Source: Octadecabacter arcticus 238
GTDB taxonomy: Bacteria; Pseudomonadota; Alphaproteobacteria; Rhodobacterales; Rhodobacteraceae
Reading direction: 5' to 3'
Length of the DNA stretch: 64,000 nucleotides
Assembly (NCBI RefSeq): GCF_000155735.2
Contig: NC_020908.1
Location: 2,237,001 to 2,301,000, forward strand
The notes beneath the pieces are model-generated. The model did no database searches, had not been told where the DNA came from, and was given only the letters and a program-made list of their open reading frames with translations. This document shows, piece by piece, positions 7,097-21,343 of the stretch. A program made the translations under genes and the position numbers. Each line of letters starts with the position of its first letter. Positions within the stretch are counted from its first letter, which is position 1.

Positions 7097-8043
7097 TGGG
7101 AATAACAAACACCCTTCAGGCCCCCCGCGCCGTTGTTATGGTGCAGCCCCACGCATTTCATCCCAACGCCGAAACCGCCAAGGACAACGCCTATCAGAGC
7201 CCGGCGAGCGATCAGCCCAAAGCGATAGCCGCCCGCGCGCTGGCCGAACATGGCGCCGCCGTCACCGCTCTGCGCGCCGCTGGCGTGACGGTACACGTTT
7301 TTGATGATGACGGCAGCCGCAACACGCCCGACAGCGTGTTCCCGAACAACTGGTTCTCCACCCATCCCGGCGGTGCAGTCGGTCTTTATCCGATGTTTCC
7401 CATCAGCCGCAGACGCGAACGGCGCGGCAATGTTCTGGACCTTCTCAAATCCAACTACCGCGTTGAAACCATTTACGATTACTCCGGCCTCGAACAGGAC
7501 GACCTGTTTCTCGAAGGCACCGGCGCCATGGTGCTGGACCACGTTGGCCGCATCGCCTTTGTGGCCCGCTCAAACCGCGCTGACGCGATTGTTCTTGAAC
7601 GGTTTTGCACGCACTTTGGATACGAACCCATTGTTTTCGACGCCTTCGATCCCGCGGGCGTCCCCGTCTATCATACCAATGTCTTCATGTGCATCGGCAC
7701 CGATTTCGCACTCGTCGGCCTGGACATGATCCCCGATCCGGCCCGCAGAGATGTGGTGCGCCGCCGCCTCGAAGAAACCGGGCGCGACGTGATCTCCCTC
7801 AGCGCAGACCAGATCGCAGATTTTGCAGGCAACGCCATTGAATTGACCGGCACACAAGGCCGCATACTCGCCCTCTCGTCGCGTGCCATGGCCGCACTCA
7901 CGGCTAACCAGCGCGACCGCATCTGCGCCAGCGCGACATTGCTCCCTCTCTCCTTGCCCACGATCGAATGCGCCGGCGGCTCGGCCCGCTGCATGATCGC
8001 AGGCGTTCACCTCACACCCCGCTCAAAGGTATCCCCATGTTGA
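7096..8043 (+). CDS. ctlX: CtlX-type guanidino/ureido hydrolase
   Basis: A 315-residue member of the pentein (guanidine-modifying) superfamily, resembling proteins annotated as citrulline-utilisation hydrolase CtlX or arginine-deiminase-related. Visible active-site features are FPNNWFSTH near residue 76, DLFLEGTGAMVLD near 137, VYHTNVFMCIG with the catalytic histidine near 195, and the nucleophilic cysteine in GSARCMIAG near the C-terminus. I use the ATG at 7096, which overlaps the arginase stop (TGATG). It sits between arginase and ornithine cyclodeaminase, so a substrate such as citrulline or a methylated arginine is plausible. The exact substrate cannot be read from sequence. Confidence 0.82.
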   Translation: MGITNTLQAPRAVVMVQPHAFHPNAETAKDNAYQSPASDQPKAIAARALAEHGAAVTALRAAGVTVHVFDDDGSRNTPDSVFPNNWFSTHPGGAVGLYPMFPISRRRERRGNVLDLLKSNYRVETIYDYSGLEQDDLFLEGTGAMVLDHVGRIAFVARSNRADAIVLERFCTHFGYEPIVFDAFDPAGVPVYHTNVFMCIGTDFALVGLDMIPDPARRDVVRRRLEETGRDVISLSADQIADFAGNAIELTGTQGRILALSSRAMAALTANQRDRICASATLLPLSLPTIECAGGSARCMIAGVHLTPRSKVSPC

Positions 8044-9080
8044 CCCCCTCAAAACTTGCCTATGTCCCCTTCGTATCAGTGCACAACATGATGCGCCTGA
8101 TCCATGCCAATGGGTTGTCCAGCATGCTGATCCGAATCGCTGACACCATAGAAGAAGATTTCCTGCGCTGGGACGAATTTGACAAAACCCCGCGCGTGGC
8201 CTCCCATTCCGACGTCGGCGTGATCGAACTGATGCCAACATCAGACGGCGAACTCTACGGCTTCAAATATGTGAACGGCCACCCGAAAAACACCGCCGAA
8301 GGGCTGCAAACCGTCACCGCCTTCGGCCTGCTCGCCGATGTGCAATCCGGTTATCCGGTTCTGCTATCAGAAATGACAATGCTCACTGCGCTGCGCACGG
8401 CCGCCATGTCCGCGCTGGCCGCCAAACACCTTGCTCCCAAAGGGGCCACGACCATGGCGATGATCGGCAACGGCGCGCAATCGGAATTCCAATGCCGCGC
8501 GTTTCAGGCCATTTGCGGCATCACCCATGTGCGCCTCTATGACATCGATCCAGCCGCCACCAAGAAATGTGCAGCCAATCTGGAAAACAGCGGGCTGCAC
8601 GTCACTGCATGCGCAACCTCCGAGGATGCGGTCGCCGGTGCGCAGATCATCACGACCTGCACTGCAGACAAACAAAACGCTACAGTTCTGACCGACAACA
8701 TGATCGGCGCAGGTGTGCACATCAACGCCATCGGCGGCGATTGCCCCGGTAAAACCGAACTGCACTCCGACATCCTCTATCGCTCTGATATTTTTGTGGA
8801 ATACCCGCCGCAAACCCGCATCGAAGGCGAAATTCAAGCCCTCGACGCCCACCACCCCGTCATCGAACTGCACGACGTCTTCGCAGGTCGCCACGTTGGG
8901 CGCATCGCCGACAAACAAATCACCCTGTTTGACAGCGTCGGTTTCGCCATCGAAGACTTCTCTGCCTTGCGCTGTATCAAAGATGCCATTCAAGGCACTC
9001 CCTTTTTTGAGCCCCTCGACATGCTGGCCGATCCCGATGATCCCCGCGATCTTTACGGCATGCTGAACCGCGCCAAATAA
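8037..9080 (+). CDS. ocd: Ornithine cyclodeaminase
   Basis: A 347-residue NAD-dependent enzyme of the mu-crystallin family that converts ornithine to proline and ammonia. The substrate lysine region (HPKNTAEGLQTV), the nucleotide-binding turn MIGNGAQSEF near residue 142 and the family motif INAIGGDCPGKTEL near 235 are present. The start is the ATG at 8037, inside the end of ctlX (ATGTTGA overlap). The track-length extension upstream merely reads ctlX out of frame. It completes an arginine-to-proline route with the two preceding genes and is followed by a G-run hairpin. Confidence 0.92.
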   Translation: MLTPSKLAYVPFVSVHNMMRLIHANGLSSMLIRIADTIEEDFLRWDEFDKTPRVASHSDVGVIELMPTSDGELYGFKYVNGHPKNTAEGLQTVTAFGLLADVQSGYPVLLSEMTMLTALRTAAMSALAAKHLAPKGATTMAMIGNGAQSEFQCRAFQAICGITHVRLYDIDPAATKKCAANLENSGLHVTACATSEDAVAGAQIITTCTADKQNATVLTDNMIGAGVHINAIGGDCPGKTELHSDILYRSDIFVEYPPQTRIEGEIQALDAHHPVIELHDVFAGRHVGRIADKQITLFDSVGFAIEDFSALRCIKDAIQGTPFFEPLDMLADPDDPRDLYGMLNRAK

Positions 9081-9103
9081 CGCACTACAACCGCGTCTTT
9101 GCA

Positions 9104-9150
9104 TCAAAAATATCCCGGGGGGGGGGTCGCATTGCGACGGGGGCTGGCCC
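9104..9150 (+). repeat. Shared intergenic motif with G-rich hairpin, copy 2
   Basis: TCAAAAATATCCCGGGG at 9104-9120 is identical to 5512-5528 and runs into a G10 tract. A self-complementary GTCGCATTGCGAC hairpin follows (stem GTCGC/GCGAC), and then GGGGGCTGGCCCCC. It lies 24 bases after the ocd stop, consistent with a terminator or a dispersed intergenic element. The rest of the gap before gyrA (to 9277) shows no gene. Confidence 0.55.
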
Positions 9151-9277
9151 CCTCTTGATCGGATGGGCGTAGCCCATTCGAAAAGCCTCGTTGCACCCCA
9201 TCCCTAGCCTCTGATACACTCAGCGTAACAAGATATAGGGCGGCCCTACGGGCGCCAAATTTAGGCAGGCGGATCTC

Positions 9278-12034
9278 ATGAACGATACACCAGAAACTCC
9301 TGAAAACACTGAAGAAATGCCACCGGAGCGCCCCGTATACGACGGCCCGCAAATCTCCATCACAGCAGAGATGAAAACCTCCTATCTCGACTATGCCATG
9401 TCGGTGATCGTCAGCCGCGCCATTCCAGACCTGCGCGACGGTCTAAAACCGGTCCATCGCCGCATTCTTTATGCGATGTATGAAGCCGGAAACACCCATG
9501 ACAAACCCTACCGCAAATCCGCTCGCGCTGTGGGCGATGTCATGGGTAAATACCACCCCCACGGCGACAGCGCGATATATGACGCTCTGGCGCGGATGGC
9601 ACAGGATTTCTCGATGTCGCTGCCGCTTCTGGACGGTCAGGGCAACTTTGGCTCCATGGACGGCGACAATCCGGCCGCCATGCGCTACACCGAAGTGCGT
9701 ATGGACAAACCGGCGGCCTATATGCTCGCCGACATCGACAAAGACACTGTTGATTTTCAAGACAACTACGATGGCAAAGACCGTGAACCAACTGTCCTGC
9801 CGTCCCGTTTCCCGAACATGCTGGTCAATGGCGCGGGTGGTATTGCCGTCGGCATGGCCACCAACATCCCGCCGCACAACTTGGGCGAAGTCATTGATGC
9901 CTGCCTTGGTCTGATCGAAAATCCTGATCTGACATCTGAAGACCTGATCGAATACATTCCCGGTCCAGACTTCCCAACGGGCGGCATCATGTTGGGCCGC
10001 ACCGGTGCGCGCAAAGCCTACCTTGAAGGGCGCGGCAGCGTCATCACGCGGGCAAAAACCCACACCGAAGAAATTCGCAAGGACCGCTTTGCGATCATCA
10101 TCACCGAAATCCCCTATCAGGTGAACAAGTCGACGATGATTGACCGCATCGCAGAAGCGGCGCGCGACAAAAAGATCGAAGGCATTTCCCACGTCCAAGA
10201 CGAATCCGATCGCAACGGCGTGCGCGTGGTCATCGAACTCAAACGTGACGCAACCGCCGAAGTCGTGCTGAACCAATTGTTCCGCTTCACCCCGATGCAA
10301 ACCTATTTCGGCTGCAACATGCTGGCCCTAAACGGCGGTCGCCCCGAAACCCTGACATTGCGCCGCTTCCTGACCTCGTTCCTCGATTTCCGCGAAGACG
10401 TCGTGATCCGCCGCACCGCGTTCGAACTCAACAAAGCCCGCGACCGCGCCCATGTCCTCTGTGGTCTCGCCGTGGCGGTCAGCAATGTGGACGAAGTCGT
10501 CGCCACCATCCGCGCCTCGGCTGATGCGCCGTCAGCGCGCGCCGCCTTGATGACCCGCGCTTGGCCTGCCGCAGAAATCCTGCCGTTCATTTTGTTGATC
10601 GACGATCCGACCCATCCGGCCAATGCAGATGGCACCTACAACCTGTCCGAAATTCAAGCCCGCGCTATTCTTGAACTGCGTCTGCAACGCCTGACCCAGA
10701 TTGGCGTCAAAGAAGTCACCGACGAGCTGGAAGAGCTGGCCGGAAAAATCAAAGAATACCTCGCGATCCTCGCATCGCGCGAACGGATCATGCAGATCAT
10801 CACAGACGAGTTGGCAGAATGTAAAACCCTGTTCGCTGTGCCGCGTCGCACACAAATCGTCGACTGGTCCGGCGACATGGAAGACGAAGACCTGATCGAA
10901 TCCCAAGACATGGTCGTCACCGTGACCGAAACCGGCTACATCAAACGCACCGCTTTGGTTGATTTCCGCGCCCAAAAACGCGGCGGCAAAGGCGTTTCCG
11001 GTGGCAGCCTGAAAGAAGACGACGTCGTCACGACGCTGTTCGTGGCCAACACCCACACGCAGCTGTTGTTCTTCACAACCGACGGCATGGTTTACAAACT
11101 CAAAACATGGCGCCTACCGCAAGGGTCGCGCACGTCCAAAGGCAAGGCAATCGTCAACATCCTGCCGATCCCAACGGGCGTTTCCATTGCCGCGATCATG
11201 CCAGTGGATCGCGATGAAAAAGACTGGGACGACCTTCAGATCGTCTTTGCGACCTCTGCGGGCACCGTGCGCCGCAACAAACTGTCTGATTTCACCAAGG
11301 TCATGCGCAACGGCAAGATCGCAATGAAATTTGAGGGCGAGAATGAGGGCGTGCAACTTATCAACGCGCGCATCTGTTCGGACGATGATGACGTTATGTT
11401 GGTCACCAATTCCGGTCGCGCCATTCGCTTTGCCTCCACGGATGTGCGGGTCTTCAACTCGCGCGCCTCTTTGGGTGTGCGTGGCATCCGTCTCAAAGGC
11501 GACGACAAAATCGTGTCGATGTCAGTGATCCGCCACTTTGAAGCCGAATCCGACGAACGCGCCGCCTATCTCAAAATGCGTCGCGCCATGGCAGGTCTGG
11601 CTGATGACGCAGAAATCGAGGACGAAGACGTGACTGCGGGCAACATCACACAGGAACGTTACGCTGAAATGTCGGCCTCCGAAAATCTGATCCTGACCAT
11701 CACCGCTGGTGGGTCCGGAAAATTGTCCTCCTCGCACGACTATCCCCTGCGCGGACGCGGCGGCATGGGCGTGACGGCGATGGACAAAGCCATGCGTGGC
11801 GGCGAAATCGTCGCATCCTTCCCTGTGGAAATGGACGACCAGATCATGCTCGCCACATCCAAGGGCCAATCGATCCGCGTTCCGGTTGAAGGCATCTCAT
11901 TCCGATCACGTTCAGCTGGCGGCGTCAAAGTCTTCAACACCGGCAAGAACGAAATCGTCGTGTCAGTCGCTTATATCGCCGATCGAGCCGATGAGGACGG
12001 CGACGCCGATGAGACTGGTGCGGCTGATCACTAG
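9278..12034 (+). CDS. gyrA: DNA gyrase subunit A
   Basis: The 918-residue breakage-reunion subunit of DNA gyrase. The winged-helix domain includes the quinolone-resistance region [12 protein letters not shown] at residues 93-104, with Ser98 and Asp102 in the positions of E. coli Ser83 and Asp87, so the wild-type residues are present. The catalytic tyrosine is in AAMRYTE (Tyr137). The coiled-coil gate runs to about residue 530 and the C-terminal beta-pinwheel begins with the gyrase box QKRGGKG near residue 568. The C-terminus is acidic ([14 protein letters not shown]). An insertion of charged residues around 765-790 is seen in alphaproteobacterial gyrases. It appears to be transcribed alone. 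Confidence 0.98.
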   Translation: MNDTPETPENTEEMPPERPVYDGPQISITAEMKTSYLDYAMSVIVSRAIPDLRDGLKPVHRRILYAMYEAGNTHDKPYRKSARAVGDVMGKYHPHGDSAIYDALARMAQDFSMSLPLLDGQGNFGSMDGDNPAAMRYTEVRMDKPAAYMLADIDKDTVDFQDNYDGKDREPTVLPSRFPNMLVNGAGGIAVGMATNIPPHNLGEVIDACLGLIENPDLTSEDLIEYIPGPDFPTGGIMLGRTGARKAYLEGRGSVITRAKTHTEEIRKDRFAIIITEIPYQVNKSTMIDRIAEAARDKKIEGISHVQDESDRNGVRVVIELKRDATAEVVLNQLFRFTPMQTYFGCNMLALNGGRPETLTLRRFLTSFLDFREDVVIRRTAFELNKARDRAHVLCGLAVAVSNVDEVVATIRASADAPSARAALMTRAWPAAEILPFILLIDDPTHPANADGTYNLSEIQARAILELRLQRLTQIGVKEVTDELEELAGKIKEYLAILASRERIMQIITDELAECKTLFAVPRRTQIVDWSGDMEDEDLIESQDMVVTVTETGYIKRTALVDFRAQKRGGKGVSGGSLKEDDVVTTLFVANTHTQLLFFTTDGMVYKLKTWRLPQGSRTSKGKAIVNILPIPTGVSIAAIMPVDRDEKDWDDLQIVFATSAGTVRRNKLSDFTKVMRNGKIAMKFEGENEGVQLINARICSDDDDVMLVTNSGRAIRFASTDVRVFNSRASLGVRGIRLKGDDKIVSMSVIRHFEAESDERAAYLKMRRAMAGLADDAEIEDEDVTAGNITQERYAEMSASENLILTITAGGSGKLSSSHDYPLRGRGGMGVTAMDKAMRGGEIVASFPVEMDDQIMLATSKGQSIRVPVEGISFRSRSAGGVKVFNTGKNEIVVSVAYIADRADEDGDADETGAADH

Positions 12035-12107
12035 GAATAGATTTGCGTTCCCGTTTTTCGACCCGCTAGGGGTGCGATACATCAGCTCTGACACACGAGT
12101 ATCCATT

Positions 12108-12603
12108 ATGTTCTGCAAGCCCCTTCTCACCGTCGTTGTTCTGGCAACCCTATCAAGCGCGGCTTGGGCACAATCGTTCACGGTCTGTATCACCTAGGCG
12201 ATCGTGCCTGCCTCGGCTTCTTTGCGGGCTAGGATTTCGCAGACACCCGAAGTGGGGCATTTTATGGCCTCGAAGGAGATTTTGAAACTGGTGCCTCTAC
12301 CGCTGAAGGCTATGTTTCCATCTACGACACTCAGAAAGCTCGACGGTTCTGGGTGTCAGCGGCGCTTATGAATTCAACCAGTCTGTTTCAGCCATTGCTG
12401 ATATTGGTTTTGTCGATGTTGCCAGTAAAGGCTATACACGGCTTAGCGCCGGTGCCGAATATCAGATTGTCGACGGTCACAGCATCTACGCAGAGATCGG
12501 CAATATCGACGGCGCAAATCAGGACAGTGGTTTTATCGGCTTGGGCGTAAACCTCGATTTCGGCGCAGAACGCGGCACGACCTTTGGCCGTCGCAGCAGC
12601 TGA
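12108..12603 (+). pseudogene. Small outer-membrane beta-barrel protein, frameshifted
   Basis: The ATG at 12108 opens a clean signal peptide (MFCKPLLTVVVLATLSSAAWA/QS), but the frame stops at 12195. Downstream, beta-strand-like sequence continues in other frames: first ADTRSGAFYGLEGDFETGAS, then GVSGAYEFNQSVSAIADIGF through a C-terminus GVNLDFGAERGTTFGRRSS ending at 12603. At least three frame changes or stops are needed to link them. The alternating pattern and the signal peptide point to a small porin-like outer-membrane protein. I cannot name the family with certainty. It lies between gyrA and trmFO. Confidence 0.65.
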
Positions 12604-12764
12604 AAAACAGCAAAGCTGGAGTTCTAATCGCCGGCCATCGCGCCACAGCTTTTGAAAATGTGTACATACAAGTTGTGTACAGCGTGTGCACCAATTGCGT
12701 ACGCCCTGTGCTGCCCTGAAATCCGCCCTTTTCAATGGTTCCGTTAAGCCCTATCTCGCAGGTT

Positions 12765-14120
12765 ATGACACAAACACTCCACATCATCGGCGGCGGAATG
12801 GCCGGATCTGAAGCAGCTTGGCAGGCGGCCAACCTTGGCGTGAACGTGGTGATCCACGAGATGCGCCCAAAGGTCGAAACCTTCGCGCACCAGACGGGCA
12901 ATCTTGCGGAAATGGTGTGTTCCAACTCGTTTCGATCCGATGATGATGAACAAAACGCCGTGGGTCTGTTGCACTGGGAAATGCGCACTGCTGGCGGGAT
13001 CATCATGACCACTGCTGACAAGCACAAACTGCCCGCAGGTGGTGCGTTGGCCGTTGATCGTGACCTCTTTGCGGAAGCTGTTACAGCGACATTAACCGTG
13101 CACCCTAACATATCGGTTTCATACGAAGAAATTGACAGCTTGCCTGACGATGGCCAGTGGATTATCGCCACAGGTCCGCTCACATCCGGCAAACTGGCCA
13201 CCGCGATCGCCGCCGAAACCGGCGCTGAAGCACTGGCATTTTTCGACGCAATCGCGCCGATCCTGTACCATGACAGCATCGATATGACCAAAGCCTGGAT
13301 GCAGTCGCGTTATGACAAGGGCGAAACGATCGAAGAGCAGACGGCCTACCTCAACTGCCCGATGACCAAGGACGACTATGAGGCCTTCATCGACGCCCTT
13401 CTCGCGGCCGAAAAAACCGAATTTAAAGAAGGCGAAACAGCGGGTTACTTCGATGGATGCCTCCCCATCGAAGTCATGGCCGAACGCGGACGAGAGACAT
13501 TGCGCTTTGGCCCGATGAAACCCGTCGGCCTTACCAATGAACACGACCCGCAAAACAAACCATATGCCGTCGTGCAGCTGCGCCGCGACAATGCATTGGG
13601 GACGCTTTACAATATCGTCGGGTTTCAAACCAAGATGAAGTACGGTGCGCAAACCGATGTTTTCAAACGCATTCCTGGACTTGAGAATGCGAACTTTGCG
13701 CGCCTTGGCGGCATCCATCGCAACACATTCCTGAATTCGCCAACCCTTCTTGATGGTCAAATGCGCCTGAAGTCCAAGCCAAATATCCGGTTTGCGGGTC
13801 AGATCACCGGCGTCGAAGGCTACGTTGAATCCGCCGCGATGGGTCTGCTTGCAGGTCGATTGGCGGTCGCTGAAATGCGCGGTGAAACTTTAGGGCCGGT
13901 GCCAAATACCACCGCAACCGGCGCGCTTGTCACCCACATCACCGGCGGCGCAGATGCCAAGACGTTCCAGCCGATGAACGTGAATTTCGGCCTCTTCCCC
14001 CCCGTTGACGGCTTGAAAAGTGGCCGTCGCGGGCGCAAGGATCGTTACAAAGCCTACACCGACCGCGCCAAAGTTGAATGGCAGGCATGGCTGGATCAAT
14101 CCGCGCTGGACGACAGCTGA
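12765..14120 (+). CDS. trmFO: tRNA (uracil-5-)-methyltransferase TrmFO
   Basis: A 451-residue FAD and folate-dependent enzyme that makes 5-methyluridine at position 54 of tRNA using methylenetetrahydrofolate. The N-terminal dinucleotide motif [14 protein letters not shown] is followed by the family motifs [18 protein letters not shown], the [14 protein letters not shown] stretch and [12 protein letters not shown] start at the ATG at 12765, six residues before the FAD-binding strand. An in-frame ATG at 12735 would add ten residues with no homology. A weak signal for its own promoter lies upstream, after the broken outer-membrane gene. Confidence 0.93.
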   Translation: MTQTLHIIGGGMAGSEAAWQAANLGVNVVIHEMRPKVETFAHQTGNLAEMVCSNSFRSDDDEQNAVGLLHWEMRTAGGIIMTTADKHKLPAGGALAVDRDLFAEAVTATLTVHPNISVSYEEIDSLPDDGQWIIATGPLTSGKLATAIAAETGAEALAFFDAIAPILYHDSIDMTKAWMQSRYDKGETIEEQTAYLNCPMTKDDYEAFIDALLAAEKTEFKEGETAGYFDGCLPIEVMAERGRETLRFGPMKPVGLTNEHDPQNKPYAVVQLRRDNALGTLYNIVGFQTKMKYGAQTDVFKRIPGLENANFARLGGIHRNTFLNSPTLLDGQMRLKSKPNIRFAGQITGVEGYVESAAMGLLAGRLAVAEMRGETLGPVPNTTATGALVTHITGGADAKTFQPMNVNFGLFPPVDGLKSGRRGRKDRYKAYTDRAKVEWQAWLDQSALDDS

Positions 14121-14168
14121 TTTGCACCCCTAGGCTGACAGCATGGAAAACCTATCCGACAGACGCCG

Positions 14169-15029
14169 ATGATCACGCGCTTTGCACCATCGCCAACGGG
14201 TCCATTGCACCTTGGCCACGCGTATTCAGCGCTCATGGCGCAGGACATGGCCACAGCCACGGGTGGCCAATTTCTCCTGCGAATTGAAGACATTGACCAA
14301 ACACGGGTGCGTCCGGAGTGGGAGGCGCAGATATTTGAGGACCTGCACTGGCTTGGTCTGTCGTGGCCCCAGCCTGTGATGCGCCAGTCGGAACGACTGG
14401 CGCGTTACAGCGAAAAACTCGACTGGTTGTGGGCGGGTCACCACGTCTTTGCCTGCACATGCAGCCGTCGCGATGTGCTCGACGCCCTCGCCGCACCGCA
14501 AGAAGGCGCAGACCTGCCCACCGGACCCGATGGCGTGATTTACCCCGGGACCTGTCGCAGCAATCAGGCAATATCTGCGAACGAACACGCACCCAAGGAC
14601 GCAGCGTTGCGGCTTTTGATGACATCCGCCGTCGCTCAGTCCTGCTTTTCGTTTCACGAAACTGGCCACGGCCCGAACGGCGAAACCGGCCTGATCGAAT
14701 TCACCGCTGAGGACGCGATCCGTGATATCGGTGACATCGTGCTGGCACGGCGATATATGGGCACATCGTATCATTTATCCGTCGTGTTGGATGACGCAGC
14801 GCAGGACGTCACCCATGTGGTTCGCGGCGAAGACCTGTTTGAGGCCACAAAAATCCATGTTATTTTACAAAAACTTATGGGTCTTCCAACGCCGATCTAC
14901 CATCATCATCAATTGATCCGCGACGGTGCTGGCAAACGGTTGGCCAAACGAGACGATGCGCGCGCCATCGCCAAATATCGCACCGAGGGTGCCAGCCCGG
15001 ATGATGTCCGACGTATAGTCGGGCTTTAA
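14169..15029 (+). CDS. gluQ: Glutamyl-Q tRNA(Asp) synthetase
   Basis: A 286-residue truncated paralogue of glutamyl-tRNA synthetase that attaches glutamate to queuosine in the wobble position of tRNA-Asp. It keeps the Rossmann catalytic core only: FAPSPTGPLHLGHA (HIGH motif, residues 5-18) and GKRLAKR (KMSKS equivalent, near residue 258). The zinc-binding cysteines CTCSRR and CRSN are present. The anticodon-binding domain of GluRS is absent, which separates it from gltX. The gene begins 48 bases after trmFO, so two tRNA-modification genes sit together, and it ends convergently with hisI. Confidence 0.92.
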   Translation: MITRFAPSPTGPLHLGHAYSALMAQDMATATGGQFLLRIEDIDQTRVRPEWEAQIFEDLHWLGLSWPQPVMRQSERLARYSEKLDWLWAGHHVFACTCSRRDVLDALAAPQEGADLPTGPDGVIYPGTCRSNQAISANEHAPKDAALRLLMTSAVAQSCFSFHETGHGPNGETGLIEFTAEDAIRDIGDIVLARRYMGTSYHLSVVLDDAAQDVTHVVRGEDLFEATKIHVILQKLMGLPTPIYHHHQLIRDGAGKRLAKRDDARAIAKYRTEGASPDDVRRIVGL

Positions 15030-15385
15030 TCCTGCGGCGTCATCAACTCGACCTCGTTGCCAGATGTCACGGACGTGTAAAAACACGACCGTCGGTTGGT
15101 GTGGCACGCCGCCCCGATTTGACGCACGACGGCCAGCAAACAATCGCGATCACAATCAAGACGTAGATCGATCAGTTCCTGCGTGTGTCCCGACGTTTCC
15201 CCCTTGATCCAGAACGCCTGACGCGACCGCGACCAATACGTCACGCGTTTGGTTTGCAAGGTCATCGCCACCGCGTCTGCATTCATCCACGCCATCATCA
15301 ACACCTCTCCGGTGTCGTCTTGTTGCGCAATACACGGGATCAAGCCGTTGTAATCATACGTCAAAGTCGATGGATCGAAGGACAT
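15026..15385 (-). CDS. hisI: Phosphoribosyl-AMP cyclohydrolase
   Basis: A 119-residue zinc enzyme for the third step of histidine biosynthesis, opening the purine ring of phosphoribosyl-AMP. Characteristic motifs are visible: MMAWMNADAVAMTL, TYWSRSRQAFWIKGETSG, the metal-binding DCDRDCLL and the CHTNRRSCFY zinc site. Length fits the stand-alone enzyme without the HisE domain. The last four bases overlap the convergent gluQ end. No other histidine genes lie nearby, which is common in this group. Confidence 0.95.
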   Translation of the reverse strand: MSFDPSTLTYDYNGLIPCIAQQDDTGEVLMMAWMNADAVAMTLQTKRVTYWSRSRQAFWIKGETSGHTQELIDLRLDCDRDCLLAVVRQIGAACHTNRRSCFYTSVTSGNEVELMTPQD

Positions 15386-15456
15386 AGCAGGTTTTCCTTT
15401 GGCAAGTTGGTCTCGCGAGACTATCTATGGAGAATACACGCGAAAGGCAAATTTCC

Positions 15457-15909
15457 ATGACGACTGATAGCGACCTGATCAACCTATATTCGACCCGTAT
15501 TTTGGGTCTTGCGGCGGATATTCCTCATCGCACTCGTCTCAGTGCGCCGGACGGAACGTCCAAGCGCCGCTCGCCGCTGTGCGGGTCGACGGTGACCGTT
15601 GATTTGGCGCTAGACGGCGACAAGATCGTCGGATTCGGGCAAGATGTGAAAGCCTGTGCGCTCGGTCAAGCCTCTGCGGCGGTGGTCGGGCACAACATTG
15701 TCGGTCGATCCGAGGCCGAAGTGCAGACCGGACGGGATCAGCTGTTCGCAATGCTAAAATCTGGCGGACCAACGCCAGATGCGCCCTTTGACGGGCTTGA
15801 GGTTCTTGGCCCTGCGTCTGAGTACAGGAACCGTCATGCGTCGATTCTGCTGGCATTTGATGCCACACTAGATGCTTTCGTTGACGCACGCACATCTAAA
15901 TCCGCCTAA
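15457..15909 (+). CDS. IscU/NifU-like iron-sulfur scaffold protein
   Basis: A 150-residue protein of the NifU N-terminal/IscU family, involved in assembling or delivering iron-sulfur clusters. Two of the scaffold cysteines are visible, in SPLCGSTV and KACALGQAS. The third canonical cysteine near the C-terminus is not obvious; the region RHASILLAFDATLDA occupies its place. The ATG at 15457 is chosen because family homology starts directly after it; upstream in-frame sequence from 15427 does not look like the family. It is divergent from hisI. Whether it acts as a true scaffold without the third cysteine is uncertain. Confidence 0.82.
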   Translation: MTTDSDLINLYSTRILGLAADIPHRTRLSAPDGTSKRRSPLCGSTVTVDLALDGDKIVGFGQDVKACALGQASAAVVGHNIVGRSEAEVQTGRDQLFAMLKSGGPTPDAPFDGLEVLGPASEYRNRHASILLAFDATLDAFVDARTSKSA

Positions 15910-15929
15910 ACAACTGACCAGAAAAAAAA

Positions 15930-15961
15930 CCGCCGCTTTCCGGGACAGAGGAAAGCGACGG
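15930..15961 (-). terminator. Intrinsic terminator for the small minus-strand gene
   Basis: On the minus strand, CCGTCGCTTTCC and GGAAAGCGGCGG form a 12-bp stem with one mismatch and an 8-base loop, followed by eight T residues. It lies downstream of the 40-residue membrane protein gene ending at 16115 and close after the convergent IscU-like gene. Confidence 0.8.
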
Positions 15962-16114
15962 TAGGTATGCGTTTCGTGTGGGACCGGTTCAATATTGGAA
16001 CGGCAGGTTCCTGATTGGGTCGATGACAGGCAGTGTCGGACGTCAACAGATCAAACTTTGGGACAGAGGATCTGAAGGCACCGGCACGAAACGCGGGATA
16101 GGCAGACAGGTAAC

Positions 16115-16237
16115 TTAAAAGATATTCGGTAGGCTCAAAGCCGCAAAAAGCATCACCATGAGGGCCGCCATGCCAAGTGCATCTGCAACGATCGTATCGG
16201 ACGACCGAACGAGTACGTTTTTGATTTCCTTGGCCAT
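16115..16237 (-). CDS. Small single-span membrane protein (40 aa)
   Basis: A short gene easily missed. It starts at 16237 behind AAGGAGCAGCAAA, an excellent ribosome binding site, and encodes 40 residues. There is a charged N-terminus (MAKEIKNVLVRSSDTI), one hydrophobic span (about residues 18-36, rich in Ala, Met and Leu) and a short tail ending PNIF. A strong terminator follows at 15930-15961, so this looks like a single-gene transcript between the IscU-like gene and recG. No known family comes to mind. The ribosome binding site, membrane span and terminator together support it as real. Confidence 0.72.
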   Translation of the reverse strand: MAKEIKNVLVRSSDTIVADALGMAALMVMLFAALSLPNIF

Positions 16238-16345
16238 TTTGCTGCTCCTTATGCTGTTCTCTTTGTTGCCTCTTTGTTCTCATTAACCGATTCATAAAGC
16301 AAGAACTTTTTAGGAACAAAAGTGATCAAAAAGGTCACGACCAAC

Positions 16346-20709
<4,364 letters not shown>

Positions 20710-20852
20710 TCATCCCCAATACGCACTTGAACGCCTCGCATCTGGCTCGTGCGAATATGGGTATTAGTAGGTCTGTGGTGACGGCAGGTCCAGCCCTGTC
20801 CCCAACTGACGTGATCAGTCGCAATCCAAAGTGCCCGCACGAAACTGAACGA

Positions 20853-21287
20853 CTACCGGCTGACGCCGGTAGGTTCCCTTTTTGAATGTAATTCAAGATA
20901 CTGAAGTATGACAGCGTCAGTGACATTGCCGCTGGTTGTTGAGAAAAATCCGCGAGCCCAAAACCGCTGGCCCCAGTACCGTTTGCGCAGTTCGGGAAAC
21001 TCGCGCTGTATCTTATAAGACGAGCGTCCCTTGATCCGCATCATCACCTTTGACAAAGCTATCTGAGGCGGGACCGATATGAACATGTGGACGTGATCGG
21101 TCGACAATACGCCCGTCTCAATATGCACGCCAAGTTCTTGGCATGTTTGGATAATGGTTTCACGGATACGCTCACGCATTTCACCGCGCATAACTTTGTA
21201 TCGGTATTTTGTTGTCCAGACGACGTGAAATCGGTGATAAAATTTGGTATGGCTTCCTGTGGAATAGATCATAATCTTCCCTCTCAT
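20853..21287 (-). CDS. tnpA: IS200-type Y1 (HUH) transposase
   Basis: An intact 144-residue Y1 transposase of the IS200/IS605 family, which cuts and joins single-stranded DNA. The HUH motif is His65-Val-His67 (DHVHMF), the catalytic tyrosine is probably Tyr130 (ILQYLEL), and the family motifs FHVVWTTKYRY and VMMRIKGRSSY are present. The start shown (ATG at 21287) lies inside a long inverted repeat; the ATG at codon 6 is an alternative. This is the only intact transposase for this element in the window and could serve copy 1 in trans. Confidence 0.9.
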   Translation of the reverse strand: MRGKIMIYSTGSHTKFYHRFHVVWTTKYRYKVMRGEMRERIRETIIQTCQELGVHIETGVLSTDHVHMFISVPPQIALSKVMMRIKGRSSYKIQREFPELRKRYWGQRFWARGFFSTTSGNVTDAVILQYLELHSKREPTGVSR

Positions 21288-21333
21288 TTTTAAGACCCTT
21301 ACCGCTTCGCGGGGTCTTAAAAATGAGAGGGAA
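21277..21333 (-). promoter_or_regulatory. Long hairpin over the tnpA start, copy 2
   Basis: The 22-base arms at 21277-21298 and 21312-21333 repeat the structure seen at 3864-3920 and again enclose the first codons of tnpA. Conservation in both copies, including full base pairing of both arms, suggests it matters for expression control of the transposase, as known for IS200. Confidence 0.68.
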
Positions 21334-21343
21334 GATTATAGTA

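Noticed and set aside
15906..16319. A 137-codon minus-strand frame between the IscU-like gene and recG
   Set aside because: Its composition is implausible, and the 40-residue membrane protein in another frame of the same strand has a far better ribosome binding site and terminator.
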